Below are positions 1-11,278 of a DNA stretch of 64,000 nucleotides, one piece after another. The notes beneath the pieces are model-generated. The model saw only the letters and a list, made by a program, of their open reading frames with translations. It made no database searches and had not been told where the DNA came from. Within the stretch, counting starts at the first letter, position 1. Each line of letters starts with the position of its first letter. The stretch spans positions 1 to 64,000 of the forward strand of contig JAJEKV010000663.1 of assembly GCA_021234155.1 (NCBI GenBank). The letters run 5' to 3'. This stretch comes from Isoetes taiwanensis. Taxonomy: Eukaryota > Streptophyta > Lycopodiopsida > Isoetales > Isoetaceae. The position numbers and the translations under genes are program-made.

Positions 1-190
1 CATCCGAGTTGGTTAAAATAGCATGCAAAGCACATCTTTGTTCAACTTTTTCAGGAATTCATAATCCACAAAACATTGGGTTGCATTTGTAGTCCAACCG
101 GGAGCCATCCGACTTGGTTGTAAACCGGCATGCAAAGCACATCTTTGTTAATCCTCATCTAGAGGTTCATGATGCACTAAATGTTGGGTT

Positions 191-262
191 GCATTTGTAG
201 TCCAACGGTTAGGATAATTGCCTTCCAAGCAATAGACCCGGTTCGAACTCCCAAGAAATGCA
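191..262 (+). pseudogene. tRNA-Gly(UCC) copy 1, damaged T arm
   Basis: The D arm and the anticodon arm with loop CTTCCAA (anticodon TCC) are intact. The T arm reads CCCGGTTCGAACTCCCAAG, so stem pairing and the end of the acceptor stem are broken. Confidence 0.6.
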
Positions 263-748
263 TGTAGTAGAGTTTCCGCCTGAGTAGTTAAATGCGTTTG
301 CAAGTCATCCGACTTGGTCCTAAAAAATGCATCCATGGCACTTTTTGTTAATCTTCTTCCGTGAGTTCATATTGTTCAAAAATGCATGCATAGCACATGT
401 TGTTATTCTTTTCGAAGTTCAGAACACACCAAATTATGGATTGCACTTATAGTCCAATGGTTAGGATAATTGACTTCCGTGCAAGAGATTTAAGTTTGAC
501 TCTCGCCAAATGTAATCAGTAGATTTCGCTATTGGAAGACATATTGCCTCCGGAAGTCATCCGAGTTGGTTAAAATAGCATGCAAAGCACATCTTTGTTC
601 AATCCTTTTTCAGGAATTCATAATCCACAAAACGTTGGTTGCATTTGTAGTCCAACCGGAAGCCATCCGACTTGGTTGTAAACCGGCATGCAAAGCACGC
701 CTTTGTTAATCCTCATCTAGAGGTTCATGATGCACTAAATGTTGGGTT

Positions 749-818
749 GCATTTGTAGTCCAACGGTTAGGATAATTGCCTTCCAAGCAATAGACCCGGT
801 TCGACTCCCGCAAATGCA
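749..818 (+). pseudogene. tRNA-Gly(UCC) copy 2, two bases short in T arm
   Basis: It is 70 nt instead of 72. The acceptor stem GCATTTG/CAAATGC and the anticodon loop are intact. One G is missing from each side of the T stem (CCCGGTTCGACTCCCG). Confidence 0.6.
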
Positions 819-1511
819 TGTAGTGCGTAGTTAAGTTGCTTGCAAAGTCAGACTTGGTCCTAAAAATGCATCCATGGCACTTTTTGTTAATCTTCTTCCG
901 TAGTTAAAAAAAATGCATGCATAGCAAGTTATCCGACTTGGTCCTAAAAACCAAATTATGGATTCACTTATAGTCCAAAAAAATGCAGAGCGCTATGACA
1001 CTTTTTTTTGCATAATCTTCTTCCATGAGTTCATATTGAGTCCAACCGAAGCCATCCGACTTGGTTGTAAACCGCATGCAAAAAAATGCATCCATGGCAC
1101 ATTTTGTTAATCTTCTTCCAGCACATTTTTGAGTTCATAAAAAAAATGCATGCATAGCACATGTTGTTATTCTTTCAGAAGTTCGTAACACACCAAATTA
1201 TGGATTGCACTTATAGTCCAATGGTTAGGATAATTGACTTCCAAGCAAGAGATTTAAGTTTGACTCTCGTCAAATGTAATCGTAGATTCTCGCTATTGGA
1301 AGACATATTGCCTCCTGGAAGTCATCCGAGTTGGTTAAAATAGCATGCAAAGCACATCTTTGTTCAATCTTTTTTCAGAATTCATAATCCACAAAACGTT
1401 GGTTGCATTTGTAGTCCAACCGAAGCCATCCGACTTGGTTGTAAAACCGCATGCAAAGCACATCTTTGTTAATCCTCATCTAGAGGTTCATGATGCACTA
1501 AATGTTGGGTT

Positions 1512-1580
1512 GCATTTGTAGTCCAACGGTTAGGATAATTGCCTTCCAAGCAATAGACCCGGTTCGAATTCGCAAATGCA
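1512..1580 (+). pseudogene. tRNA-Gly(UCC) copy 3, collapsed T arm
   Basis: The acceptor and anticodon arms are intact. The T arm is shortened to CCCGGTTCGAATTCG, losing the 3' half of the stem. Confidence 0.6.
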
Positions 1581-2064
1581 TGTAGTAGAGTCTGCTCTGA
1601 GTAGTTAAATGCATTTGCAAGTCATCTGGACTTGGTCCTAAAAAATGCATCCATGGCACTTTTTTGTTAATCTTCTTCCAGGAGTTCATATAAAAAAATG
1701 CATGCATAGCACATGTTGTTATTCTTTCAGAAGTTCGTAACACACCAAATTATGGATTGCACTTATAGTCCAATGGTTAGGATAATTGACTTCCATGCAA
1801 GAGATTTAAGTTTGACTCTCGTCAAATGTAATCAGTAGATTCTGGCTATTGGAAGACATATTGCCTCTGGAAGTCATCCGAGTTGGTTAAAATAGCATGC
1901 AAAGCACATCTTTGTTCAATCCTTTTTCGTGAATTCATAATCCACAAAACGTTGGTTGCATTTGTAGTCCAACCGGAGCCATCCGACTTGGTTGTAAACT
2001 GGCATGCAAAGCACATCTTTGTTAATCCTCATCTAGAGGTTCATGATGCACTAAATGTTGGGTT

Positions 2065-2134
2065 GCATTTGTAGTCCAACGGTTAGGATAATTGCCTTCC
2101 AAGCAATAGACCCGGTTCGACTCCCGCAAATGCA
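2065..2134 (+). pseudogene. tRNA-Gly(UCC) copy 4, two bases short in T arm
   Basis: It has the same 70 nt form as the copy at 749, with perfect acceptor stem and anticodon arm. The T arm is CCCGGTTCGACTCCCG. Confidence 0.6.
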
Positions 2135-2654
2135 TGTAGTAGAGCTCTCGTCGAGTAGTTAAAGTAGTTAAACGGACTTGGTCCTAAAAAATGCATCCAT
2201 GGCACAAGTCATCTTGACTTGGTGAGTAAAAAAAATGCATCCATGGCACTTTTTGTTAATCTTCTTCCGTGAGTTCATATAAAAAAATGCATGCATAGCA
2301 CATGTTGTTATTCTTTCGTAAGTTCGTGAACACACCAAATTATGGATTGCACTTATAGTCCAATGGTTAGGATAATTGACTTCCGTGCAAGAGATTTAAG
2401 TTTGACTCTCGCCAAATGTAATCAAGAGATTCTCGCTATTGGAAGACATATTGCCTCCGGAAGTCATCCGAGTTGGTTAAAATAGCATGCAAAGCACATC
2501 TTTGTTCAATCCTTTTTCGTGAATTCATAATCCACAAAATGTTGGTTGCATTTGTAGTCCAACCGAAGCCATCCGACTTGGTTGTAAACCGGCATGCAAA
2601 GCACATCTTTGTTAATCCTCATCTAGAGGTTCATGATGCACTAAATGTTGGGTT

Positions 2655-2724
2655 GCATTTGTAGTCCAACGGTTAGGATAATTGCCTTCCAAGCAATAGA
2701 CCCGGTTTGACTCCTAAAAATGCA
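2655..2724 (+). pseudogene. tRNA-Gly(UCC) copy 5
   Basis: The T loop has changed to TTTGACT. The 3' side of the T stem is replaced by CCTAA, which also damages the acceptor stem. Confidence 0.55.
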
Positions 2725-3214
2725 TGTAGTAGAGTCCGCTCGAGTAGTTAAATGCTTGCAAGTTTGCAAGTCATGCATCCGACTTGGTCCTAAAAATGCA
2801 TCCATGGCACTTTTTGTTAATCTTCTTCCGTGAGTTCATATTGAAAAAATGCATGCATAGCACATGTTGTTATTCTTTCGTAAGTTCAGAACACACCAAA
2901 TTATGGATTGCACTTATAGTCCAATGGTTAGGATAATTGACTTCCGTGCAAGAGATTTAAGTTTGACTCTCGCCAAATGTAATCGAGATTCTCGCTATTG
3001 GAAGACATATTGCCCCGGAAGTCATCCGAGTTGGTTAAAATAGCATGCAAAGCACATCTTTGTTCAATCCTTTTTCAGGAATTCATAATCCACAAAACGT
3101 TCGGTTGCATTTGTAGTCCAACTGGGAGCCATCCGACTTGGTTGTAAACTGGCATGCAAAGCACGTCTTTGTTAATCCTCATCTAGAGGTTCATGATGCA
3201 CTAAATGTTGGGTT

Positions 3215-3289
3215 GCATTTGTAGTCCAACGGTTAGGATAATTGCCTTCCAAGCAATAGACCCGGTTCGACTATTGGTTCGCAAATGCA
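3215..3289 (+). pseudogene. tRNA-Gly(UCC) copy 6, T-arm insertion
   Basis: An extra GGTTC-like segment (CGACTATTGGTTCGCAAATG) sits in the T arm. The rest of the cloverleaf is preserved. Confidence 0.55.
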
Positions 3290-3778
3290 TGTAGTAGAGT
3301 CCGCCTCGAGTAGTTAAAAATGCGCATTGCAAGTCATCTGGACTTGGTCCTAAAAAATGCATCCATGGCACTTTTTTGTTAATCTTCTTCCAGGAGTTCA
3401 TATTGAAAAATGCATGCATAGCACATGTTGTTATTCTTTCAGAAGTTCGTAACACACCAAATTATGGATTGCACTTATAGTCCAATGGTTAGGATAATTG
3501 ACTTCCAGGCAAGAGATTTAAGTTTGACTCTCGTCAAATGTAATCAGTAGATTCTGGCTATTGGAAGACATATTGCCTTTGGAAGTCATCTGGAGTTGGT
3601 TAAAATAGCATGCAAAGCACATCTGTTCAATCTTTTTTCAGGAATTCATTATCCACGAAACATTGGGTTGCATTTGTAGTCCAACTGGGAGCCATCTGGA
3701 CTTGGTTGTAAACTGGCATGCAAAGCACGTCTTTGTTAATCCTCATCTAGAGGTTCATGATGCACTAAATGTTGGGTT

Positions 3779-3850
3779 GCATTTGTAGTCCAACGGTTAG
3801 GATAATTGCCTTCCAAGCAATAGACCCGGTTCGACTCCCAAAGAAATGCA
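3779..3850 (+). pseudogene. tRNA-Gly(UCC) copy 7
   Basis: It is 72 nt, but the 3' T stem reads CCCAAAG and the acceptor 3' strand has lost its first base pair. Confidence 0.55.
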
Positions 3851-4358
3851 TGTAGTAGAGCCCGCCTCGAGTAGTTAAACGTTTTTGCAAGTCATCTCGA
3901 CTTGGTCCTAAAAAAGTCATCCGACTTTGGTCCTAAAAATGCATCCATGGCACTTTTTGTTAATCTTCTTCCGTGAGTTCATATAAAAAAATGCATGCAT
4001 AGCACATGTTGTTATTCTTTCGTAAGTTCAGAACACACCAAATTATGGATTGCACTTATAGTCCAATGGTTAGGATAATTGACTTCCAGGCAAGAGATTT
4101 AAGTTTGACTCTCGCCAAATGTAATCGAGAGATTCTCGCTATTGGAAGACATATTGCCTCCGGAAGTCATCCGGAGTTGGTTAAAATAGCATGCAAAGCA
4201 CATCTTTGTTCAATCCTTTTTCAGAATTCATAATCCACAAAACGTTGGTTGCATTTGTAGTCCAACCGGAAGCCATCCGACTTGGTTGTAAACCGGCATG
4301 CAAAGCACATCTTTGTTAATCCTCATCTAGAGGTTCATGATGCACTAAATGTTGGGTT

Positions 4359-4427
4359 GCATTTGTAGTCCAACGGTTAGGATAATTGCCTTCCAAGCAA
4401 TAGACCCGGTTTGACTCGGCAAATGCA
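4359..4427 (+). pseudogene. tRNA-Gly(UCC) copy 8
   Basis: The T arm is CCCGGTTTGACTCGG, with mispaired stem and TTTGACT loop. The acceptor stem is still perfect. Confidence 0.55.
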
Positions 4428-4932
4428 TGTAGTAGAGTCTGCTCCGAAAGTAGTTAAATGCATTTGCAAGTCATCTCGACTTGGTCCTAAAAAATGCATC
4501 CATGGCACTTTTTTGTTAATCTTCTTCCATGAGTTCATATTAAAAAATGCATGCATAGCACATGTTGTTATTGTTTTTCGTAAGTTCATATTGAAAAAAT
4601 GTGAACACACCAAATTATGGATTGCACTTATAGTCCAATGGTTAGGATAATTGACTTCCGTGCAAGAGATTTAAGTTTGACTCTCGCCAAATGTAATCAA
4701 GAGATTCTCGCTATTGGAAGACATATTGCCTCCGGAAGTCATCCGAGTTGGTTAAAATAGCATGCAAAGCACATCTTTGTTCAATCCTTTTTCAGGAATT
4801 CATTATCCACAAAACGTTGGGTTGCATTTGTAGTCCAACTGGGAGCCATCTGGACTTGGTTGTAAACTGGCATGCAAAGCACGTCTTTGTTAATCCTCAT
4901 CTAGAGGTTCATGATGCACTAAATGTTGGGTT

Positions 4933-5004
4933 GCATTTGTAGTCCAACGGTTAGGATAATTGCCTTCCAAGCAATAGACCTGGGTTCGACTCCCAGCAAA
5001 TGCA
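4933..5004 (+). tRNA. tRNA-Gly(UCC), structurally complete
   Basis: A full 72-nt cloverleaf. The acceptor is GCATTTG/CAAATGC (7 bp) with discriminator A. The D arm TAGTCCAACGGTTAGGATA is also a good A box. The anticodon stem ATTGC/GCAAT encloses CTTCCAA (anticodon TCC). The T stem CTGGG/CCCAG encloses TTCGACT, a good B box. It is one of only two copies here with all four helices paired. The acceptor stem differs from the plant tRNA-Gly(UCC) I remember, but remains paired. Whether it is transcribed or charged cannot be told from sequence, and sitting in a decaying array argues for caution. Confidence 0.65.
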
Positions 5005-5490
5005 TGTAGTAGAGTTGCCTGAAAGTAGTTAAATGTTTGCAAGTCATCTGGACTTGGTCCTAAAAAATGCATCCATGGCACTTTTTTGTTAATCTTCTTC
5101 CAGGAGTTCATTAAAAAAAATGCATGCATAGCACATGTTGTTATTCTTTCAGAAGTTCGTAACACACCAAATTATGGATTGCACTTAATATAGTCCAATG
5201 GTTAGGATAATTGACTTCCGTGCAAGAGATTTAAGTTTGACTCTCGCCAAATGTAATCAGAGATTCTCGCTATTGGAAGACATATTGCCTCCGGAAGTCA
5301 TCCGAGTTGGTTAAAATAGCATGCAAAGCACATCTTTGTTCAATCTTTTTCAGTGAATTCATAATCCACAAAACGTTGGGTTGCATTTGTAGTCCAACCG
5401 GAAGCCATCCGACTTGGTTGTAAACCGGCATGCAAAGCACATCTTTGTTAATCCTCATCTAGAGGTTCATGATGCACTAAATGTTGGGTT

Positions 5491-5565
5491 GCATTTGTAG
5501 TCCAACGGTTAGGATAATTGCCTTCCAAGCAATAGACCCGGTTGGTTAGGATAATTGCAAATGCA
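5491..5565 (+). pseudogene. tRNA-Gly(UCC) copy 10, T arm overwritten
   Basis: After CCCGG the T arm is replaced by GGTTAGGATAATTG, a second copy of the tRNA's own D-arm segment. The acceptor 3' strand CAAATGC follows. Confidence 0.6.
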
Positions 5566-6145
5566 TGTAGTAGAGTCTCGATTCTGAGTAGTTAAAAATG
5601 CATTTGCAAGTCATGCAAAGCACGACTTGGTGCCAAGTTAATCCGACTTGGTCCTAAAAATGCATCCATGGTTAAAAAATGCATTTTTTTGTTAATCTTC
5701 TTCCGTGAGTTCATAAAAAATGCATCCATGGCACTTTTTGTTAATCTTCTTCCGTGAGTTCATATTGAAAAAAAATGCATGCATAGCACATGTTGTTATT
5801 ATTTTTCAGAAGTTCAGAACACACCAAATTATGGATTGCACTTATAGTCCAATGGTTAGGATAATTGACTTCCGTGCAAGAGATTTAAGTTTGACTCTCG
5901 CCAAATGTAATCAAAGTAGATTCTCGCTATTGGAAGACATATTGCCTCCGGAAGTCATCCGAGTTGGTTAAAATAGCATGCAAAGCACATCTTTGTTCAA
6001 TCCTTTTTCAGGAATTCATAATCCACAAAACGTTGGGTTGCATTTGTAGTCCAACCGGAGCCATCCGACTTGGTTGTAAACGGCATGCAAAGCACATCTT
6101 TGTTAATCCTCATCTAGAGGTTCATGATGCACTAAATGTTGGGTT

Positions 6146-6217
6146 GCATTTGTAGTCCAACGGTTAGGATAATTGCCTTCCAAGCAATAGACCGGGTTCG
6201 AGTCCCAAGCAAATGCA
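6146..6217 (+). pseudogene. tRNA-Gly(UCC) copy 11, near complete
   Basis: It is 72 nt with intact acceptor stem and anticodon arm. The T arm CCGGGTTCGAGTCCCAAG keeps a B box, but its stem ends in mismatches. Confidence 0.55.
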
Positions 6218-6802
6218 TGTAGTAGAGTCCGCTGCCTTGGAAGTCATCCTGAGTTGGTTAAAATAAAAGTAGTTAAATGCGTTTGCAAGTCAAGTCATCC
6301 GACTTGGTCCTAAAAAATGCATCCATGGCATTTTTTTTTGTTAATCTTCTTCTAGGAGTTCATATTGAAAAATGCATGCAAAAAGCAAAATGGCACTTTT
6401 TGTTAATCTTCTTCCGTGAGTTCATATTAAAAAATGCATGCATAGCACATGTTGTTATTCTTTTCAGAAGTTCAGTAACACACCAAATTATGGATTGCAC
6501 TTATAGTCCAATGGTTAGGATAATTGACTTCCGTGCAAGAGATTTAAGTTTGACTCTCGCCAAATGTAATCGTAGATTCTCGCTATTGGAAGACATATTG
6601 CCTCCGGAAGTCATCCGAGTTGGTTAAAATAGCATGCAAAGCACATCTTTGTTCAATCCTTTTCAGGAATTCATAATCCACAAAACGTTGGGTTGCATTT
6701 GTAGTCCAACCGGGAGCCATCCGACTTGGTTGTAAACCGGCATGCAAAGCACGCCTTTGTTAATCCTCATCTAGAGGTTCATGATGCACTAAATGTTGGG
6801 TT

Positions 6803-6872
6803 GCATTTGTAGTCCAACGGTTAGGATAATTGCCTTCCAAGCAATAGACCCGGTTCGACTTCCGCAAATGCA
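6803..6872 (+). pseudogene. tRNA-Gly(UCC) copy 12
   Basis: It is a 70-nt form with T arm CCCGGTTCGACTTCCG. The other arms are intact. Confidence 0.55.
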
Positions 6873-7359
6873 TGTAGTAGAGTCTGCTCGAAAGTAGTTA
6901 AACGCGTTTGCAAGTCATCCGACTTGGTCTAAAAAAAATGCATCCATGGCACTTTTTTGTTAATCTTCTTCCATGTTGGACTTTTTGTTCCGTGAGTTCA
7001 TATAAAAAAATGCATGCATAGCACATGTTGTTATTCTTTCGAAGTCTTTTATAGTCCAATGGTTAGGATAATTGACTTCCAAGCAAGAGATTTAAGTTTG
7101 ACTCTCGCCAAATGTAATCGTAGATTCTCGGCTATTGGAAGACATATTGCCTCCGGAAGTCATCCTGGAGTTGGTTAAAATAGCATGCAAAGCACATACA
7201 TCTTTGTTCAATCCTTTTTCGTGAATTCATAATCCACAAAACGTTGGGTTGCATTTGTAGTCCAACCGGGAAGCCATCCGGACTTGGTTGTAAACGGCAT
7301 GCAAAGCACATCTTTGTTAATCCTCATCTAGAGGTTCATGATGCACTAAATGTTGGGTT

Positions 7360-7429
7360 GCATTTGTAGTCCAACGGTTAGGATAATTGCCTTCCAAGCA
7401 ATAGACCCGGTTCGACTCGGGCAAATGCA
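7360..7429 (+). pseudogene. tRNA-Gly(UCC) copy 13
   Basis: The T arm reads CCCGGTTCGACTCGGG, so the 3' stem strand is no longer complementary. The acceptor and anticodon arms are intact. Confidence 0.55.
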
Positions 7430-7963
7430 TGTAGTAGAGTTCGCTCTGAGTAGTTAAATGCGCTTTGCAAGTCATCCGACTTGGTCCTAAAAAATGCATC
7501 CATGGCACTTTTTGGTCCGTGAGTTCATATTAAAAATGCATCCATGGCACATGTTTTTTTGTTAATCTTCTTCCGTGAGTTCATATATAAAAAATGCATG
7601 CATAGCACATGTTGTTATTCTTTTCGTAAGTTCAGAACACACCAAATTATGGATTGCACTTATAGTCCAATGGTTAGGATAATTGACTTCCGTGCAAGAG
7701 ATTTAAGTTTGACTCGCCAAATGTAATCGTGAGATTCTCGCTATTGGAAGACATATTGCCTCCGGAAGTCATCTGGAGTTGGTTAAAATAGCATGCAAAG
7801 CACATCTTTGTTCAATCCTTTTCAGAATTCATAATCCACAAAACGTTGGGTTGCATTTGTAGTCCAACCGGGAGCCATCTGGACTTGGTTGTAAACCGGC
7901 ATGCAAAGCACACGCCTTTGTTAATCCTCATCTAGAGGTTCATGATGCACTAAATGTTGGGTT

Positions 7964-8032
7964 GCATTTGTAGTCCAACGGTTAGGATAATTGCCTTCCA
8001 AGCAATAGACCCGGTTCGACTCCGCAAATGCA
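7964..8032 (+). pseudogene. tRNA-Gly(UCC) copy 14
   Basis: It is 69 nt with T arm CCCGGTTCGACTCCG. The other arms are intact. It is the last copy before the Helitron insertions. Confidence 0.55.
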
Positions 8033-8280
8033 TGTAGTAGTAGAGTCCGCCTTTGTAGTAGTTAAATGCGCTTGCAAGTCATCCGACTTGGTCCAAAAAA
8101 AATGCATCCATATTGAAAAACTTTTTGTTAATCTTCTTCCGTGAGTTCATATTGAAAAATGCATGCTTTTTTGTTAATCTTCTTCCGTGAGTTCATATTG
8201 AAAAATGCATCTTATATTATAATGTTATAGGGAATTATGTCATGAATGAAACCCTAATTTGATGGTTGACAAATCAAAAA

Positions 8281-9300
8281 GAAAAGGAAAAGAAATCTTT
8301 AAATGATTGGCCATGCTCTAAAGTGGTGAAGAAATGAAAAGTAAAAAGGAAAAGAAAAAAGGAAAAAATGGAAAAAGGGTAAAAAAAGAAAGAAAAATCC
8401 TAAAAGAGGGAAAATTCAAAGGAAAATATTGAGAAAAAGGACACTTAGAAAAGGTTGGAAAAGGAGAAGGTAGGCCAGAGACCGAAAAGGGATGGGAAAA
8501 GGTTTGAGAAAAGGGAAGGAAAAGGAAAAAGAAATAAAAAAGGAGAAAAGAGAGAAAATGGAAGGGAAAAAACCAACAATTGGCCATGCTCGAAAGGGGA
8601 AGAGTAAAAAAAGAGAAATAGGAGAAAAGGGAGGAGAAAAGGAAAAAGAGAAGGGAAAAAGGCCATTGGAAAAAAAGGAAAAAGGAAAAGAAAGGGAAAA
8701 AGGATTTTGGGAGAAAAGGGAAAAAAAATAAGGTAAAATGCAAAAAGAAAATGGGAAAAGGGAAAATAAAAAAGGAAAAAGGGAGGTTGAAATGGAAAAA
8801 AAGGAAAATAGTGAAAAAAGTGGCTTATGGAAAAGGGCATGGGAAAAGAGGAAGGAAAAAAAGGAAAAAGAAGGAAAGGAAAATGGAAAAAAAGAAAAGG
8901 GAGGTGAAAAAAAGAGGAAGAGCAAAATAGAAAAAGAAAAGAAAAATAAAAAGAGAAAAAGGGAAAAGGAGGAAGAAATGTGAAAAAGAAAAAGGGAAAA
9001 AATTGGGAAAAATAGCATGAAAATGGAGAGGAAAAAGGGCCATGGCAAAAAGGGAAAAAAAAGATGGAAAGGGAGAAAAGGATGAAAAAAAATGGAAAAG
9101 GAAAAGGAAATGGAAAGGGAGGGAAAAGAAAAAGGGGGGGAAAAAAGGCACTAGAAAAAAAAAAGGAAAGAGGAAGGGAAAAAAAAAATGGAAAAGGGAA
9201 AAAAAGAGGAAAAGCATAAAATAAGGAAAAAGGGGAAAAAAGAAAAAGGTGGGGAGAAGGAAAGGGAAAATAGAATAGAATAGAATAGAATAGTTTGGGG
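8281..9300 (+). repeat. purine-only tract of Helitron A (5' side)
   Basis: About 1 kb of almost pure A and G on the plus strand (GGGAAAAGGAAAAAG type), starting about 70 bp from the Helitron 5' end. It ends in (AATAG)n near 9271-9292. Long lysine/glutamate or phenylalanine/proline frames in both directions are compositional, not genes. A mirror-symmetric purine tract of this length could form triplex (H-)DNA, which is an inference. Confidence 0.9.
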
Positions 9301-9474
9301 ACGCCCACGTAAGACCAATAGGTCATGGGAAAAAATAGGAAATAGGGAAAACTACTAGGATTAAAAATGCCCAAAGAAAAAAGGTTTTCAAGGGAAAAAC
9401 CTTTGAAGGGAAATGATGATACTAGACATGCTTAGGGATAATGACTACCACCGAAGGGCTAGAATTGCAGACGT

Positions 9475-10394
9475 TTATCTAGAAGGAAAAGGCGGTATGT
9501 ATAATGCCAAGTCATGCCGGATGGTTTTAATGAGAAGTTGTGGGAAGCTGGAATGGAATGCTAAGGTCCAAAAAATGATTCGGACTATCTCAAAAAGCGG
9601 GGCAACTCGAGGAAGAGTATGGCTTTCATCTTCAATAACATCAAAATCGGGCATGTAGTAGTTTTCAGCCAGCGGCAATTCGCGAAAAAGCTCCCATCTA
9701 AATAATCCAAGACTGTGGGACCCCCCGTAAATTGATGCAATAGCTACAAGCGTTTGTTCCTCGACAATGAAGCAAGCAAATAAGCTTGGGGCCCCGGTGC
9801 CAAAGTGGGATTTATGTGTGCATGATAATGACCAGTTTTCACTTGGGCCAAAGTAATCGCTTGGCCCCATATCTTTTTGAGAAAAACGCACCATTAAGAT
9901 ATTGTTGCAAAAGCTCGTGATCAGAACCGGCAAGCATCAGCAATTACGGGTCATACGCATCAACGATGCAAACCATGTAGTGCAATGCTCTTTCCAACAT
10001 CGTTTCAAACGCCGAGGAGATTCAGCCATAAGTGCAAGAACAGATACCTAACATCGCCCATGTGGTGCACCTTGCGGATATAGTGGAGATGGCGCTTCAT
10101 ATAGTAATGTTGAATAGGCCAAAATTGACTTCTTGTAAAAGAATAGCATAGGGCACCGTTCTTTAACTCAAAGGCTGTAAGTGAGAAAGGACATTTTGCC
10201 CCGCCCAAGCTCTCCCAAGCACTAGCACTAATGGCATGCCCCCACATCTTTGTAACCATACAAGAAAAGCAAGCTCTACCAAAGCCCGAGAAACAAGTGG
10301 GCATTTTAGTCCGTGGCCAATCATGAATGGTTCTCAAAGGCACAAAAACAATTGTTTTGCATTGCATAGAGGCTTTCCATCCAAAGAAAGCCAC
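9475..10394 (-). pseudogene. LINE ORF2 C-terminal region, frameshifted
   Basis: Reading on the minus strand, 10394-10005 contains KMWGHAISASAW followed by a stretch ending LHYIRKVHHMGDV. This resembles the 'YGVEVWG...YIQKVHDM' segment downstream of RT in plant LINEs. 9933-9475 contains SHSLGLFRWE and VIEDESHTLPRVAPLFE, matching the pattern of the C-terminal zinc-knuckle region (SH-L-E-G...EDE-H-LF-CP-F-) with its cysteines damaged. The two frames are offset, so the copy is broken. It continues upstream into RT-like and endonuclease-like remnants at 10613-12691. Confidence 0.6.
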
Positions 10395-10612
10395 CGGCTT
10401 GGTAATATTAATCGCTCATGTAGTGTGTTCTTCGAGTAATTCTACACCAAGATACTTGTAGCTATCTACAACTTCAACTTCACTGGCTATCATAGTGCAT
10501 AGGGGAACATTGTGACGAAGATTGAACTACCAAAAGCTTGGTCTTTGCAGATTAACACGCAACACTGTTCTCACGTAAAACCGTGCGAAAGCATGTAAAA
10601 TGCTACGCATAC

Positions 10613-11278
10613 TCAGCAAAGCTGTATGTGCCGAAGTGAAACATCATCAAAGATACATAAGTTGCCTAATGATATAGTGTGCCAAATGTGGACCTCCGCC
10701 ATGATTATCAAGCCATTCTTCCAATTGATCAATGTACAAGCCAAAAAGTGTAGGAGATAAAGGGCAACCCCGGGTTTAACTCCAATATTGCTAGTGATTT
10801 GAAAGCACGATCTTCGGAAATTTAGCAAAACCCTTTCATAGAGCCGATAAACCGCATTTTGAAGATCTTGTGGAACCCCAAAGTGCCCGCAGCCGCCAAA
10901 GAAGCTCGCTGGTAATCAGTTTATCAAAAGCGTAGTAAAATCTACAAAGCATATATAGAGGTCTTGTTTCAAACTTCGACTATGTTCAATAAGCTGGCTC
11001 AATGTGAAAATATGGTCTATTGTAGAATGGCATGCTTTTTAAAGCTCATTGAGGCCCCAAAGATGTACACCAAAACGCCCATGATGTCAATTTGCTTCAA
11101 GAAGAATGGCTAAGAGCTTTGAAAATATGGAACTTACCATGATCATGCGATAATTAGAAGGGTCATGCTTATCACCGCTTTTGTAAATTGGTAAAAATTT
11201 CGCGATATCAAAAGCAAGCCTTCTTGCAAAGCTTGATTTAAAAGAGTAGTGATGATTGGAAGCAATAACGGACCCCAT
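10613..11278 (-). pseudogene. LINE reverse transcriptase remnant
   Basis: Minus-strand frame 11278-11087 reads FDIAKFLPIYKSGDKHDPSN then YRMIMVSSIFSKL. This is the RT fingers motif of non-LTR elements (pattern 'lIPlyK.GD..dpsNYRpI.l.s...K'). Minus frame 10828-10613 has ITSNIGVKPGVALYLLHFLA, equivalent to 'GVKQGCPLSPTLF' with changes, and FDDVSL, equivalent to the catalytic FADD box with one Ala lost. The intervening palm region is frameshifted. It cannot encode an active enzyme as written, though some breaks lie at CHG-type sites and may be sequence error. Confidence 0.7.

Larger units (their letters stand above)
1..8209 (+). repeat. tandem array of tRNA-Gly(UCC)-bearing units, left block
   Basis: Head-to-tail units repeat the same order: a tRNA-Gly-like copy, then a segment with TTGGTCCTAAAAAATGCATC, a TCTTCTTCC block, AATGCATGCATAGCACATG, a decayed second tRNA-like copy (GGATTGCACTTATAGTCCAA), a truncated third copy (GCATTTGTAGTCCAAC only), and CCTCATCTAGAGGTTCATGA leading into the next tRNA. 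The complete-type copies start at 191, 749, 1512, 2065, 2655, 3215, 3779, 4359, 4933, 5491, 6146, 6803, 7360 and 7964. Spacing is therefore mostly 553-604 bp, with three longer units (about 655-763 bp) that contain internal insertions of unit fragments. Unit-to-unit differences cluster at CAG, CTG and CCGG. The short open frames in this block are spurious. Confidence 0.95.

Noticed and set aside
148-7726. Recurrent 60-116 codon frames in the array (for example MVKIACKAHLCSILF...)
   Set aside because: They read through tRNA-like sequence, differ in length from unit to unit and have no conserved coding signal; explained by the tandem repeat.
1-8209. CRISPR-like array
   Set aside because: Repeats are long, have no short unique spacers, and the locus is clearly plant nuclear DNA.
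8318-9374. Long Phe-rich minus frames and Lys-rich plus frames
   Set aside because: Compositional frames across the purine tract; the same happens at 14700-15010 and 15245-17110.
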